64,000 bases of DNA, from positions 124,001-188,000 of the forward strand of contig JAFWCB010000006.1 in the NCBI GenBank assembly GCA_017537025.1. Direction: 5' to 3'. Both the position numbers and the translations under genes were made by a program. The DNA comes from Sediminibacterium sp. (GTDB taxonomy: Bacteria; Bacteroidota; Bacteroidia; Chitinophagales; Chitinophagaceae). The notes beneath the pieces are model-generated. The model did not search any database. It had not been told where the DNA came from and worked only from the letters and a program-made list of their open reading frames with translations. Positions 46,105 to 54,689 of this stretch are shown in pieces. Each line of letters starts with the position of its first letter. The stretch's first letter is position 1.

Positions 46105-46410
46105 TTAAATAAATTCAATATTTTCTACAGCACTTAAATTCAAAGTACCATAAATATGAGGGAAATACTCGTTTACTGAACTGGCAAGTTCAAATTTGAG
46201 TGGGTGTATCAGTTTTTTTGGATTGATCGTAAGCTTTATTAATCCGGAGGTATCTGCGTAATATCTCTCGAGTACCCCCGCTACCTGCTGAGCAGTACTG
46301 CAATGTATAAAACCCTCCTTAGCGATTGAATCTGCCTCATAATAACCCTTTTCTTTAGCAAGTTCCCACTGTGCGGAACCGGTAATATGATAAATAGGCT
46401 CAGTATACAT
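46105..46410 (-). CDS. DUF952 domain protein
   Basis: A 101-residue protein matching DUF952: YHITGSAQWELAKEKGYYEADSIAKEGFIHCSTAQQVAGVLERYY, with the conserved EGFIHCS, and near its end FPHIYGTLNLSAV. The fold resembles ADP-ribosyltransferase-like small domains, but no function is established. It starts 10 bases after the aroC stop and may be the last gene of the aromatic operon. The 171-base gap between it and the RlpA-like gene holds nothing recognisable. Confidence 0.85.
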   Translation of the reverse strand: MYTEPIYHITGSAQWELAKEKGYYEADSIAKEGFIHCSTAQQVAGVLERYYADTSGLIKLTINPKKLIHPLKFELASSVNEYFPHIYGTLNLSAVENIEFI

Positions 46411-46420
46411 GTATACTTAA

Positions 46421-47416
46421 TTATTTACGAGCAATATGCTGCTCTCGCAGCAATAAATCGGTTAAAACAATAGCTGTCACAGCTTCCAAAACCACCGGAA
46501 CACGTAAAGCGATACATAAATCGTGACGCCCTTTCACTGAAAAATTTTCCACGGCTTGTGAATCCCAATTCCAGGAAGCTTGTTCTTTAGGTGTAGAAGA
46601 AGTTGGCTTCACTACTACTCTATACACCAATTCATTACCATTGGTGATTCCGCCTACTACTCCGCCTGAATGGTTTGTTTTAGTAGTACCGGCCTCATCA
46701 ATTTGAGAATCGTTATGATCTGAGCCAAACATTTTTGCTGCCGCAAAGCCGGCTCCAAATTCTATGCCTTTGATGGCCGGGATGGAAAAAACAGCGTGAC
46801 TAATAACTGATTCTACCGAATCAAAAAAATGCTCCCCTAAGCCTACCGGCAATCCGCTCGTTCTGCTCTCAACAATACCACCAATGCTGTCTTTTTGGTC
46901 GATCGCTTTTTGTAAGCCTTTATCTAGATCTTGCTCACCACCGATCTCAAGTATAGTTGCCTTTGTGATAATATTTTTTTGTGCAATAATTTTCTTGGCA
47001 ACAACTCCGGCAGCCACTAAACAGGCCGTTAATCTTCCGCTGAAATGCCCTCCACCTCTATAATCTTCATGACCCCCATATTTAACATGTGCAGTAAAAT
47101 CTGCATGTCCGGGTCGGGGAATTGATCTATGTTTATCATAATCGCCACTACGCGTATTCTTATTTTCAAAAAAAATAGCTATCGGTGCACCCGTAGTTTT
47201 ACCATTAAAAATACCACTCTTAAAAATAGGTATATCATCTTCCTTTCTCGGGGTAGTTCCTTTTAATACACCACCCTTTCTTCTTTCCATATCTGTTTCA
47301 AAATCTGAGACGGCAATAGGAATACCTGCCGGACAACCATCTAATACAAAACCAACACTCTCACCATGAGATTCGCCGAAAATATGTATTCTAAATAGGG
47401 TACCGAAGGAGTTCAT
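46421..47416 (-). CDS. aroC: Chorismate synthase
   Basis: A 331-residue FMN-dependent enzyme that makes chorismate from EPSP, the last shikimate step. Signatures are FRIHIFGESHGESVGFVLDGCPAG, RRKGG, RPGHADFT, GGGHFSGRLTACLVAAG and HNDSQ, with a late DLCIALRVPVVLEAV. Length is slightly below the common 350-390. Its ATG directly abuts a 7-base tandem repeat array (47417-47450). It is near the end of the operon that starts at pheA. Confidence 0.97.
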   Translation of the reverse strand: MNSFGTLFRIHIFGESHGESVGFVLDGCPAGIPIAVSDFETDMERRKGGVLKGTTPRKEDDIPIFKSGIFNGKTTGAPIAIFFENKNTRSGDYDKHRSIPRPGHADFTAHVKYGGHEDYRGGGHFSGRLTACLVAAGVVAKKIIAQKNIITKATILEIGGEQDLDKGLQKAIDQKDSIGGIVESRTSGLPVGLGEHFFDSVESVISHAVFSIPAIKGIEFGAGFAAAKMFGSDHNDSQIDEAGTTKTNHSGGVVGGITNGNELVYRVVVKPTSSTPKEQASWNWDSQAVENFSVKGRHDLCIALRVPVVLEAVTAIVLTDLLLREQHIARK

Positions 47417-47450
47417 TTTAGTGGGTAGTGTTTAGTGGGTAGTGTGTAGT
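47417..47450. repeat. 7-base tandem repeat array directly before aroC
   Basis: Plus-strand units are TTTAGTG, GGTAGTG, TTTAGTG, GGTAGTG and TGTAGT in exact 7-base register. The array begins at the base adjoining the aroC start codon. The 5' untranslated part of aroC is therefore this repeat. Confidence 0.85.
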
Positions 47451-47469
47451 AAAAATAATTCATAATTAA

Positions 47470-48762
47470 TTAATCAATAATAGCTTTTGCACCTAATAAG
47501 GTTAGGTGTTCAAAAAAGTTAGGGTAAGATTTATTTATCGCCTGGGCTTCTTCGATCACCACCTCTCTATCTGCGCGTAAAGCAGCAATGGCACATGCCA
47601 TGGCAATACGATGGTCGTGCCGGGAGTGAACTGTGCCCCCTTTTATATTTCCTCCTTTCACTAACATCAAATCGCCCTGTAAAATTATTTCGATACCCAA
47701 TTTAGCAAATTCTTCTTGTAAGGTTAACCCCCTATCGCTCTCTTTATGTGCTAACCTATTTACCCCCTCTATAGCTGTTGTTCCCGAGCAACATGCAGCT
47801 AAAGCCACTAGTGGAGGAAATAAATCCGGGCAATCAGTTGCATTAAAATGAAAGGCTTTCAAAGGCAAGTTTCTAACTTCAATTTGTTTCTCCAGTACAG
47901 ATAACCCGGCACCGGCATCACTCAATGCTTGCAAGATCGCTTTATCTGCCTGGGTTGAAAAAATATCCAGGCCCTCAACTATAATATCGCCCGCAATAGC
48001 ACCTGCAACTAATAAAAATGCTGCACCACTCCAATCGCCTTCAACGGTATAGGTATAAGGTGAATGGTTAGACCCCTCCTCGCCTTCGGCTCGTCGGGAT
48101 AACATACCATTAAAATGAAAAACAGTATAATCTTCGTGTGTAACCCCCCAACCAAATTCGTTCAGCACTTGTAACGTTAGATCTATATAAGGTTTACTTT
48201 TCAAATTATGAACACGTATCGTTTTACCGTTAGCCCCCGCAGCTGCATATGACATTAATAGTCCTGTTAAAAATTGCGAACTCAACGAACCATCGATTTC
48301 AATATCTGCAGGAATTAATGGCCCTTGAATATGTAAAGGCAATTTGCCGGCATTCGATTGTATACTTACCTGTAATTGTGGAAAAATAGCATCAAAAAAA
48401 TCCATGGGTCTGGTTAGTAAGCTACCCGTTCCTTGTATGGTTATGGCTTGTTCACTCAATGCTGCAATTGGTGTGAACATACGTATGCCTAATCCACTTT
48501 CCCCGCAATTCATTTCACTATTTACAGGATTAACACCCTGCGAAACAATAACGAGTTCACCTTGTTCTTCGAAGGCAAAAGTGGCTCCTAATTTTTGAAT
48601 AACATCTAATGCTGCCTTGTCATCATTACTGATCCCAGGATTTTTTATAACTGTAGTACCCTTTCGTAACAAAGCGGCTGCGCAAGCTCTTTGCATACTA
48701 CTCTTACTGGCTGGCGCATATATATTGCCTGCTACTTTACCCGGTTTAATCCTAACAATCAT
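47470..48762 (-). CDS. aroA: 3-phosphoshikimate 1-carboxyvinyltransferase (EPSP synthase)
   Basis: A 430-residue enzyme joining shikimate 3-phosphate and phosphoenolpyruvate. It contains the N-terminal APASKSSMQRACAAALL, the CGESGLGIRMFTPIAAL block, SSQFLTGLLMSYA and the C-terminal KESDRGLTLQEEFAKLG and HDHRIAMACAIAAL. The usual LGNAGT is replaced by NCGESGLG, as in the more divergent class of EPSP synthases, which are often glyphosate-tolerant (inference). It starts 2 bases after the aroB stop. Confidence 0.95.
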   Translation of the reverse strand: MIVRIKPGKVAGNIYAPASKSSMQRACAAALLRKGTTVIKNPGISNDDKAALDVIQKLGATFAFEEQGELVIVSQGVNPVNSEMNCGESGLGIRMFTPIAALSEQAITIQGTGSLLTRPMDFFDAIFPQLQVSIQSNAGKLPLHIQGPLIPADIEIDGSLSSQFLTGLLMSYAAAGANGKTIRVHNLKSKPYIDLTLQVLNEFGWGVTHEDYTVFHFNGMLSRRAEGEEGSNHSPYTYTVEGDWSGAAFLLVAGAIAGDIIVEGLDIFSTQADKAILQALSDAGAGLSVLEKQIEVRNLPLKAFHFNATDCPDLFPPLVALAACCSGTTAIEGVNRLAHKESDRGLTLQEEFAKLGIEIILQGDLMLVKGGNIKGGTVHSRHDHRIAMACAIAALRADREVVIEEAQAINKSYPNFFEHLTLLGAKAIID

Positions 48763-48764
48763 CC

Positions 48765-49796
48765 CTATAACTTAAACTGTTTAAATATTTCTTGTAGTTG
48801 CACCAACAGAATAGGTTGCACAACTGCTTTGCCCGTTTTTTCCAAGAGAATATAATGCATCGATACCCCATCACCCTTTTTATCTTTCAATAAAACTTTG
48901 AACGCTTGCTTGGCATCAAAATCAGCAATAGTTGGTAATCCATATTTTTGCAGTAAGGATATTAAACGGGGAACTTCTTTATAAAATTTTAATTGCGCAG
49001 AAATCAAAGCTGCATAGGTCATACCGATACTGATGGCTTGCCCGTGACTTAACTCGTATATATTTTCAATAGCGTGACCGAGTGTGTGGCCAAAGTTCAA
49101 CAACTTCCTATCTCCTTTTTCAAACTCATCGTCTACAACTACTTTAATTTTAATCATTGCATTTCGCTGAATCAATGATGCTAGCGCATTTGTATCTTTC
49201 TTATATTTTGCAATAGAATTTTGCTCTAGTTCAGCAAACATTTTTGCATCTTTTATGGCTGCATGTTTAATTATTTCTGCAAAACCATTTCTCCATTCTA
49301 CATCAGGCAAGGATTTGAGTAAGCTAAAATCGTATAATAAAAATTCAGGTTGCCGAATGAGTCCGACCATATTTTTATATATGCCCACATCAATGCCATT
49401 CTTTCCTCCAATAGCTGCATCAACCATGGCTAATAAAGAAGTAGGAATAAACCCAAAACGAATTCCACGCATATAGATACCGGCAGCATAGCCGGTAATA
49501 TCCGTAATTACACCTCCACCCACACCAATTAAAATAGATTGCCTATTAGCACCCATTTTAATTAACTGATCAATCAATACATCTACGGTTTGTTGTACTT
49601 TATATTGCTCCCCCGCTTTTAATACAATCGTATTCCAAGGTTTAAATAGTTTTTTATGCTTGGCAAATACGTGGGTATCAGTTACTAAAAAAGCATGTTC
49701 CTTCGCCAGCAATTTCTCTAAGTAAGAAAAAGCGGCATCGAAATAAAAAGTAGTACTACTGCTACCGAATAAAATTTTTTTGATCTTCATTATCAA
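48765..49796 (-). CDS. aroB: 3-dehydroquinate synthase
   Basis: A 343-residue NAD- and metal-dependent enzyme that cyclises DAHP. Visible: VGGGVITDITGYAAGIYMRGIRF (dinucleotide and substrate loop), PTSLLAMVDAAIGGKNGID and the metal-binding HTLGHAIENIYELSHGQAISIGM. It is a little shorter than the E. coli enzyme. Translation may begin at either of two ATGs six bases apart (MIMKIKK). A 7-base repeat array lies in the spacer to the upstream DAHP synthase gene. Confidence 0.96.
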   Translation of the reverse strand: MIMKIKKILFGSSSTTFYFDAAFSYLEKLLAKEHAFLVTDTHVFAKHKKLFKPWNTIVLKAGEQYKVQQTVDVLIDQLIKMGANRQSILIGVGGGVITDITGYAAGIYMRGIRFGFIPTSLLAMVDAAIGGKNGIDVGIYKNMVGLIRQPEFLLYDFSLLKSLPDVEWRNGFAEIIKHAAIKDAKMFAELEQNSIAKYKKDTNALASLIQRNAMIKIKVVVDDEFEKGDRKLLNFGHTLGHAIENIYELSHGQAISIGMTYAALISAQLKFYKEVPRLISLLQKYGLPTIADFDAKQAFKVLLKDKKGDGVSMHYILLEKTGKAVVQPILLVQLQEIFKQFKL

Positions 49797-49802
49797 GTTT
49801 TT

Positions 49803-49830
49803 CCTATCGCCTATCGCCTACCGTCTACTG
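49803..49830. repeat. 7-base tandem repeat array between the DAHP synthase and aroB genes
   Basis: Plus-strand units CCTATCG, CCTATCG, CCTACCG and TCTACTG in exact 7-base register. The last unit contains the stop codon of the DAHP synthase gene (49825-49827), so the array has extended into coding sequence. Confidence 0.8.
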
Positions 49831-50910
49831 ATTCATAATCTTATTCTGATGATTAATGCTCTCCATATGAACCGCATCAAAATACTTAGTGATAAATTCT
49901 TTACTCAATCCCATTTTTTCACCGTTTGCAAATGCTCTTTCTAAAATAGCATTCCAACGATTGGTTTGCAAAATGGTGATATTATTATCCTTTTTGTACT
50001 GGCCAATCTTATCCGCTACTTTCATTCGTTGACCAAGTAATTGTAACAGTTCATCATCCAGCTGATTAATTTGCGCACGCATTTTTTCCATATTAGCGTG
50101 TAATTCTTCAGAGTTGATATCTTCTTTTCTCCAGATGATAGATTCTATCATTTCACCCAATTTCTCAGGTGTGATTTGTTGCTTGGCATCACTCCAAGCA
50201 TTATCCGGATCGATATGGCTTTCAATAATTAATCCATCAAAATCAAGGTCAATCGCTTTTTGTGCCACGTCCAACAAAATATCTCTTCTTCCACAAATAT
50301 GAGAGGGATCATTAATCAATAACATACCCGGGTTACGACGTTTCATCTCAATAGCCAAATGCCACATGGGGGCATTGCGATATTCTGTATTACCATAAGA
50401 GCTGAAACCGCGATGAATCAGACCGATATTTTTAATACCTGCTTTTGCTACACGCTCAACAGCACCGATCCATAATTCTAAATCGGGATTAATCGGGTTT
50501 TTAATAAGCACCGGCACATCCACACCTTTCAACGCATCAGCAACTTCTTGAACACTGAAGGGATTTACAGTGGTTCTGGCTCCAATCCACAGCACATCTA
50601 TATCAAAATGCAAGGCATCTTCTACCTGCTTACCGGTTGCTACTTCTACTGCAACGGGCAATCCGGATATTTTTTTAGCTTGTTGTAACCAAGGTAATCC
50701 TTTGGTACCAATACCTTCAAAACTTCCGGGGCGTGTACGTGGTTTCCAAATACCTGCACGCAAAATATCTACCTTGCCGGTAGCTGCTAAACGAGTTGCT
50801 GTTTGCAACACTTGCTCCTCTGTTTCAGCACTGCAGGGGCCTGAAATTACGAGCGGGCGCTTCGCTACAATTTCATTGATGTTTGTTTGTTGTGTTGTTG
50901 CCTGTTCCAT
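49825..50910 (-). CDS. Bifunctional DAHP synthase / chorismate mutase
   Basis: A 361-residue fusion. Residues 1-260 are a type I-beta DAHP synthase: LVISGPCSAETEEQV, ILRAGIWKPRTRPGSFEGIG, WIGARTTVNPFSVQEVA and INDPSHICGRRD, making DAHP from PEP and erythrose 4-phosphate. Residues ~270-361 (MEKMRAQINQLDDELLQLLGQRMKVADKIGQYKK) are an AroQ-type chorismate mutase that feeds pheA and tyrA. The mutase domain may also provide feedback control by prephenate, as in other DAHP synthase-mutase fusions (inference). It is the first common-pathway gene after the helicase. Confidence 0.96.
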   Translation of the reverse strand: MEQATTQQTNINEIVAKRPLVISGPCSAETEEQVLQTATRLAATGKVDILRAGIWKPRTRPGSFEGIGTKGLPWLQQAKKISGLPVAVEVATGKQVEDALHFDIDVLWIGARTTVNPFSVQEVADALKGVDVPVLIKNPINPDLELWIGAVERVAKAGIKNIGLIHRGFSSYGNTEYRNAPMWHLAIEMKRRNPGMLLINDPSHICGRRDILLDVAQKAIDLDFDGLIIESHIDPDNAWSDAKQQITPEKLGEMIESIIWRKEDINSEELHANMEKMRAQINQLDDELLQLLGQRMKVADKIGQYKKDNNITILQTNRWNAILERAFANGEKMGLSKEFITKYFDAVHMESINHQNKIMNQ

Positions 50911-50921
50911 AATATATGATA

Positions 50922-50947
50922 GTTACTTAGTTTACTTATTTACTTAT
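50922..50947. repeat. Short-period repeat between the helicase and DAHP synthase genes
   Basis: Plus-strand units GTTACTTA, GTTTACTTA and TTTACTTA give a loose 8-base period. The array overlaps the helicase stop codon (50944-50946). It is less regular than the other arrays and AT-rich, so the assignment is weaker. Confidence 0.5.
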
Positions 50948-52623
50948 CTTCTGCCTCCCGAATCTGCATCGTTCATGCGAATCCTTCTGCCTTTATAATT
51001 CTTACCATCCAGTGCACGGATCATTTGTTGTGCTGCACTCTGTTCTATTTCTATCCAACTATTCATATCCTTCATATCAATTTTTCCTAACACCTCTTTT
51101 CTTAGATCACTCATATCTAAAATGAATTGTAAGAAGCTGGCTTTATAAAAACCATCTTTAGTACCGAGATTAACAAATAATCGGCTGTATCCACCACCTG
51201 TTTTATACGCTTTACGGGAATCCCCTCTTCCCTGGTCGCGAACACGATCATTACCCTGACTTCTTTCTCTTTCCCTATCTTTTTTACTACGATCACGAAT
51301 ATTCAAGTCCTCGGCATTTTCGTAATATTTCAAGAAACGATCGAACTCCATGGCAGCCACTCGCTTTAATACCTCTTCCTTATCTACGTTTGCAAATTTT
51401 TCTGCAAGCATCGGAACATAGGTTTCATAATCACCGTGACTAATATCTGCTGATAATAATTTATCCATGAAATGAAAGAATTGTTTTCTACAAACATCTT
51501 TTCCCGAAGGAATATCGAGCTTATGAAAAGCAGATTTATTGATTCTTTCAATTTGGTTAAGCTTATACATTTCTTTAGCATGTATAATAGAGATACAGAT
51601 ACCTTGATTACCGGCACGACCTGTTCTACCACTACGGTGTGTATATACTTCTACATCATCGGGTAATTCATAGTTGATAACATGGGTGATCCCTTGCACG
51701 TCGATACCACGTGCTGCTACATCTGTTGCAATTAATAACTGTAAGCTCTTATCGCGAAATTGTCCCATTACTTTATCCCGCTGTGCCTGGGTAAGATCTC
51801 CATGTAAGGCATCGATATCATATCCTTCTCTTGTTAATCTTTCAGAAATTTCTTGAGCATCCATTTTGGTACGCGTGAAAATAATACCATAGATACCGGG
51901 ATTAAAATCGATAATACGTTTTAATGTTTCATAGCGATGCATGGCAGTGGTTACATAAAACTGATGATCGATACTTTTATTGGCCGTATTTACTTTACCT
52001 ACTGTTACCTCTTTGGGTTCTTTCATGTAACGCTGACTCACTTTACGAATTTCTGGAGGCATGGTCGCAGAAAATAACCAAGTGCTATCGCGCTTAGGCG
52101 TATTTTTTAAAATAAATTCTATATCCTCCTTAAAGCCCATGTTCAGCATTTCATCGGCTTCATCCAACACTACATATTGAATTTGCTCGAGGTTAATGGC
52201 TTTTCGTTCGATTAAATCAATTAATCTACCGGGGGTAGCCACTACAATTTGAACACCGCGTTTGATGTCTTTTATTTGCAATCCGATAGAGGCTCCGCCA
52301 TATACAGCCACAACAGAAACTCCTGTTATGTATTTTTTAAAGAGTTCTATCTCTTTTACAATTTGCAAGCAAAGTTCCCGGGTAGGGCAAACAATAAGTG
52401 CTTGCGGATATTTTGCTGCTGCATCAATAATGTGTAATAACGGTAAGCCAAAAGCAGCCGTTTTACCTGTTCCTGTTTGCGCCAATCCTATAAAGTCTTT
52501 GGTGCCGCTCAGCAGCACCGGAATCGCCTGTTCCTGTATTGCTGTTGGGGTTTCATACCCCAGTTCCTTGGTTGACCGAATCAATCGCTCATCAATTCCC
52601 AACCCTTCAAAAGTCGTACTCAT
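50944..52623 (-). CDS. DEAD-box RNA helicase with DbpA-type RNA-binding domain
   Basis: A 559-residue ATP-dependent RNA helicase. Motifs in order: Q motif near PTAIQEQAIPV, I AQTGTGKTAAF, Ia PTRELCLQI, II DEADEM, III SATMP, IV-V IATDVAARGIDV and VI HRSGRTGRAG. After an Arg-rich linker, residues ~475-555 (YSRLFVNLGTKDGFYKASFLQFILDMSDL) match the DbpA C-terminal RNA-binding domain. Relatives act in ribosome assembly. Its position within an aromatic biosynthesis operon is odd; a TACCTTTG element upstream suggests it also has its own promoter. Confidence 0.95.
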   Translation of the reverse strand: MSTTFEGLGIDERLIRSTKELGYETPTAIQEQAIPVLLSGTKDFIGLAQTGTGKTAAFGLPLLHIIDAAAKYPQALIVCPTRELCLQIVKEIELFKKYITGVSVVAVYGGASIGLQIKDIKRGVQIVVATPGRLIDLIERKAINLEQIQYVVLDEADEMLNMGFKEDIEFILKNTPKRDSTWLFSATMPPEIRKVSQRYMKEPKEVTVGKVNTANKSIDHQFYVTTAMHRYETLKRIIDFNPGIYGIIFTRTKMDAQEISERLTREGYDIDALHGDLTQAQRDKVMGQFRDKSLQLLIATDVAARGIDVQGITHVINYELPDDVEVYTHRSGRTGRAGNQGICISIIHAKEMYKLNQIERINKSAFHKLDIPSGKDVCRKQFFHFMDKLLSADISHGDYETYVPMLAEKFANVDKEEVLKRVAAMEFDRFLKYYENAEDLNIRDRSKKDRERERSQGNDRVRDQGRGDSRKAYKTGGGYSRLFVNLGTKDGFYKASFLQFILDMSDLRKEVLGKIDMKDMNSWIEIEQSAAQQMIRALDGKNYKGRRIRMNDADSGGRR

Positions 52624-52639
52624 GTTTTCAAATTTTGCG

Positions 52640-52647
52640 CAAAGGTA
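52640..52647 (-). promoter_or_regulatory. Candidate -7 element of the helicase gene
   Basis: Minus-strand TACCTTTG matches TAnnTTTG exactly and is identical to the cca -7 box. It lies 16 bases before the helicase ATG, within the tyrA-helicase spacer. No clear -33 TTTG was found. Confidence 0.45.
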
Positions 52648-52666
52648 CTCTATTATAGGGGCTTTG

Positions 52667-53506
52667 CTATTTTAATATTCTTTTTATGCCATTTGCGTTT
52701 TCTATTAATTCTTGTAAGTAGGCATAATTTTCTTTTTCCAAACAAGACTTAAATTTTCTCAACTGAGAAATATGTTCATTTAATACATCTAATACATTCT
52801 CCCTGTTTTGCATAAAAACAGGAACCCACATAGCCGGGTTACTTTTAGCAAGCCTTACGGTACTCTCAAAACCCGCACTGGCCAATTCAAAAATAGCATC
52901 CTCTTCTTTTTCTTTTTCTAAAACGGTATTGGCTAATGCAAAAGAAGTGATATGAGAAATATGGCTGATATAAGCTACGTGCATATCATGATCTGCAGCT
53001 TGCATATACAGTAAATGCATATCTAATAGCCGATATAGTTTTTCCACCAATGCTAAAGCATCCTCGGCAGTTTCTTCTTTCCCACATATAATCGTCGCTT
53101 TTTTGGCGAAGGCCTGATCTACCGCTGCCTCGGGACCACTATTTTCGGTACCCCACATAGGATGTGTAGCTACGAATCGGGCTCTGTTAGGATGATGGGC
53201 AACGGCCTCGCAAATAGATTTTTTAGTTGAACCTACGTCCATGATAACCTGCTTATCTATCAAGTCTAAAATACCCGGTAATATTTCTTCGGCAACATTG
53301 ATAGGGGTAGATAGAATAATTAAATCCGATTGTTGCACTGCTTTTTCCACTGAAAGAATTTCATGCACCAATCCCAACGATAATGCTTTGGCAGCATGAT
53401 CGGGGTTTAGTTCAACACCTAATACCCTGCTAGCAAAACCCTTTTGCTGCAGCACCAGCGACATGGAGCCGCCAATTAATCCTGTACCTATTATTGTTAC
53501 TACCAT
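52667..53506 (-). CDS. tyrA: Prephenate dehydrogenase
   Basis: A 279-residue NAD(P)-dependent enzyme that makes 4-hydroxyphenylpyruvate for tyrosine. The Rossmann motif is IIGTGLIGGSMSLVLQ, followed by SDLIILSTPI, DVGSTKKSICEA and VATHPMWGTENSGPEAA with the catalytic His. AYISHISHITSFALA is the dimer-domain signature. It lacks an ACT regulatory domain. Its ATG abuts a 7-base repeat array. It lies between the aminotransferase and helicase genes in the operon. Confidence 0.96.
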   Translation of the reverse strand: MVVTIIGTGLIGGSMSLVLQQKGFASRVLGVELNPDHAAKALSLGLVHEILSVEKAVQQSDLIILSTPINVAEEILPGILDLIDKQVIMDVGSTKKSICEAVAHHPNRARFVATHPMWGTENSGPEAAVDQAFAKKATIICGKEETAEDALALVEKLYRLLDMHLLYMQAADHDMHVAYISHISHITSFALANTVLEKEKEEDAIFELASAGFESTVRLAKSNPAMWVPVFMQNRENVLDVLNEHISQLRKFKSCLEKENYAYLQELIENANGIKRILK

Positions 53507-53540
53507 TGACTACTGACTATTGACTATTAACTACTGACTT
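53507..53540. repeat. 7-base tandem repeat array directly before tyrA
   Basis: Plus-strand units TGACTAC, TGACTAT, TGACTAT, TAACTAC and TGACTT in exact 7-base register. The array begins at the base adjoining the tyrA start codon and covers the stop codon of the aminotransferase gene (53517-53519), whose last residues are thus repeat-encoded. Confidence 0.85.
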
Positions 53541-54689
53541 CACCCTCTCAATCGCCTCTTCAAATTTTTCAACCGATCCGCATAAACTAATTCTGATATA
53601 ATTATTTCCTGCCGACCCAAAAATACCACCGGGTGTAATAAATGTATTTGCCTGATATAAAATTTCATCACTTAATGCATATCCATCTTTGTAACTGGCA
53701 GGTATAGCTGCCCACACAAACATGCCTGTTTGGGTTTTGCTATAATTACATTTGAGCAGATCGAGTAATGCAAATACTTTTTCTCTGCGTGCTGCATAAA
53801 TGGAGTTGAGTTCTTGATACCAACTTATATCCAGCGTTAAAGCTTTAGCAGCAGCCAGTTGAACGGGTAAAAACATCCCACTATCCATATTACTTTTGAA
53901 AGTAAGGATTTCATCAATCCTTTCCTTAGCGGCACATAACATTCCTACACGCCACCCGGCCATATTTACACTCTTGCTTAAAGAGTTTAATTCAATAGCT
54001 ACTTCTTTAGCCCCATCAATTGATAGTAAACTTTTAGGTTGCTCATTCAATACAAAGCTGTAGGGGTTATCGTGACAAACAAGGATATTATTTTTTTTAG
54101 CGAAGGCGATTATTTTTTCGAAGAGCTTGGTGGATGCCGATTTACCTGTAGGCATATGCGGATAGTTCACCCACATTAATTTTACTTTAGATAAATCGCC
54201 GGATGCCAGTTTATTAAAATCAGGTTCCCAATCATTTGTAGCAGAAAGTTCATAATAAACAGGTATACCGCCTGCTAGTTTTACCGCACTGGTATATGTA
54301 GGGTAGCCCGGGTTAGGGATAAGTACTTCATCCCCTTCCTGTAAGTACGTCATACATATATGCATGATCCCTTCTTTACTTCCTATTAGCGGTAATACTT
54401 CACTATCTGCATCAAGTGATACACCATACCAAGTTGCATACCATTGTGCAATGGCATTTCTTAAAATGGGTGAGCCTTTATACGATTGATAGGCATGTAC
54501 ATTGGGTTTACAACTCTCTTCCGCTAATACTTGAATGATACTTGGATGTGGTGGTAAATCGGGGCTTCCAATACCCAAATTGATAATATTTTTTCCCGCT
54601 TTATTGAGCTGATCTATTTCACGCAATTTTTGGGAGAAGTAATATTCCCCAATGCCTGCCAATCGTTTTGCTGTTGTAATATGCATCAT
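53517..54689 (-). CDS. Class I/II aminotransferase, likely aromatic amino acid transaminase
   Basis: A 390-residue PLP enzyme of fold type I. Features are INLGIGSPDLPPHPS, the loop LIPNPGYPTYTSAV, VNYPHMPTGKSA (usual NPTG replaced by HMPTG), CHDNPYSFV with the PLP Asp, and SLSKSVNMAGWRVGM with the Schiff-base Lys. It resembles LL-diaminopimelate/aspartate-type transaminases. Position between pheA and tyrA suggests it makes phenylalanine and tyrosine from the keto acids; that is inferred. Its start overlaps the pheA stop by one base (TAATG). Confidence 0.88.
   Translation of the reverse strand: MMHITTAKRLAGIGEYYFSQKLREIDQLNKAGKNIINLGIGSPDLPPHPSIIQVLAEESCKPNVHAYQSYKGSPILRNAIAQWYATWYGVSLDADSEVLPLIGSKEGIMHICMTYLQEGDEVLIPNPGYPTYTSAVKLAGGIPVYYELSATNDWEPDFNKLASGDLSKVKLMWVNYPHMPTGKSASTKLFEKIIAFAKKNNILVCHDNPYSFVLNEQPKSLLSIDGAKEVAIELNSLSKSVNMAGWRVGMLCAAKERIDEILTFKSNMDSGMFLPVQLAAAKALTLDISWYQELNSIYAARREKVFALLDLLKCNYSKTQTGMFVWAAIPASYKDGYALSDEILYQANTFITPGGIFGSAGNNYIRISLCGSVEKFEEAIERVKSVVNSQ

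Noticed and set aside
47417-53540. CRISPR-like array in the repeat-bearing spacers
   Set aside because: Units are 7-8 bases with no spacers between them and no cas genes are nearby.
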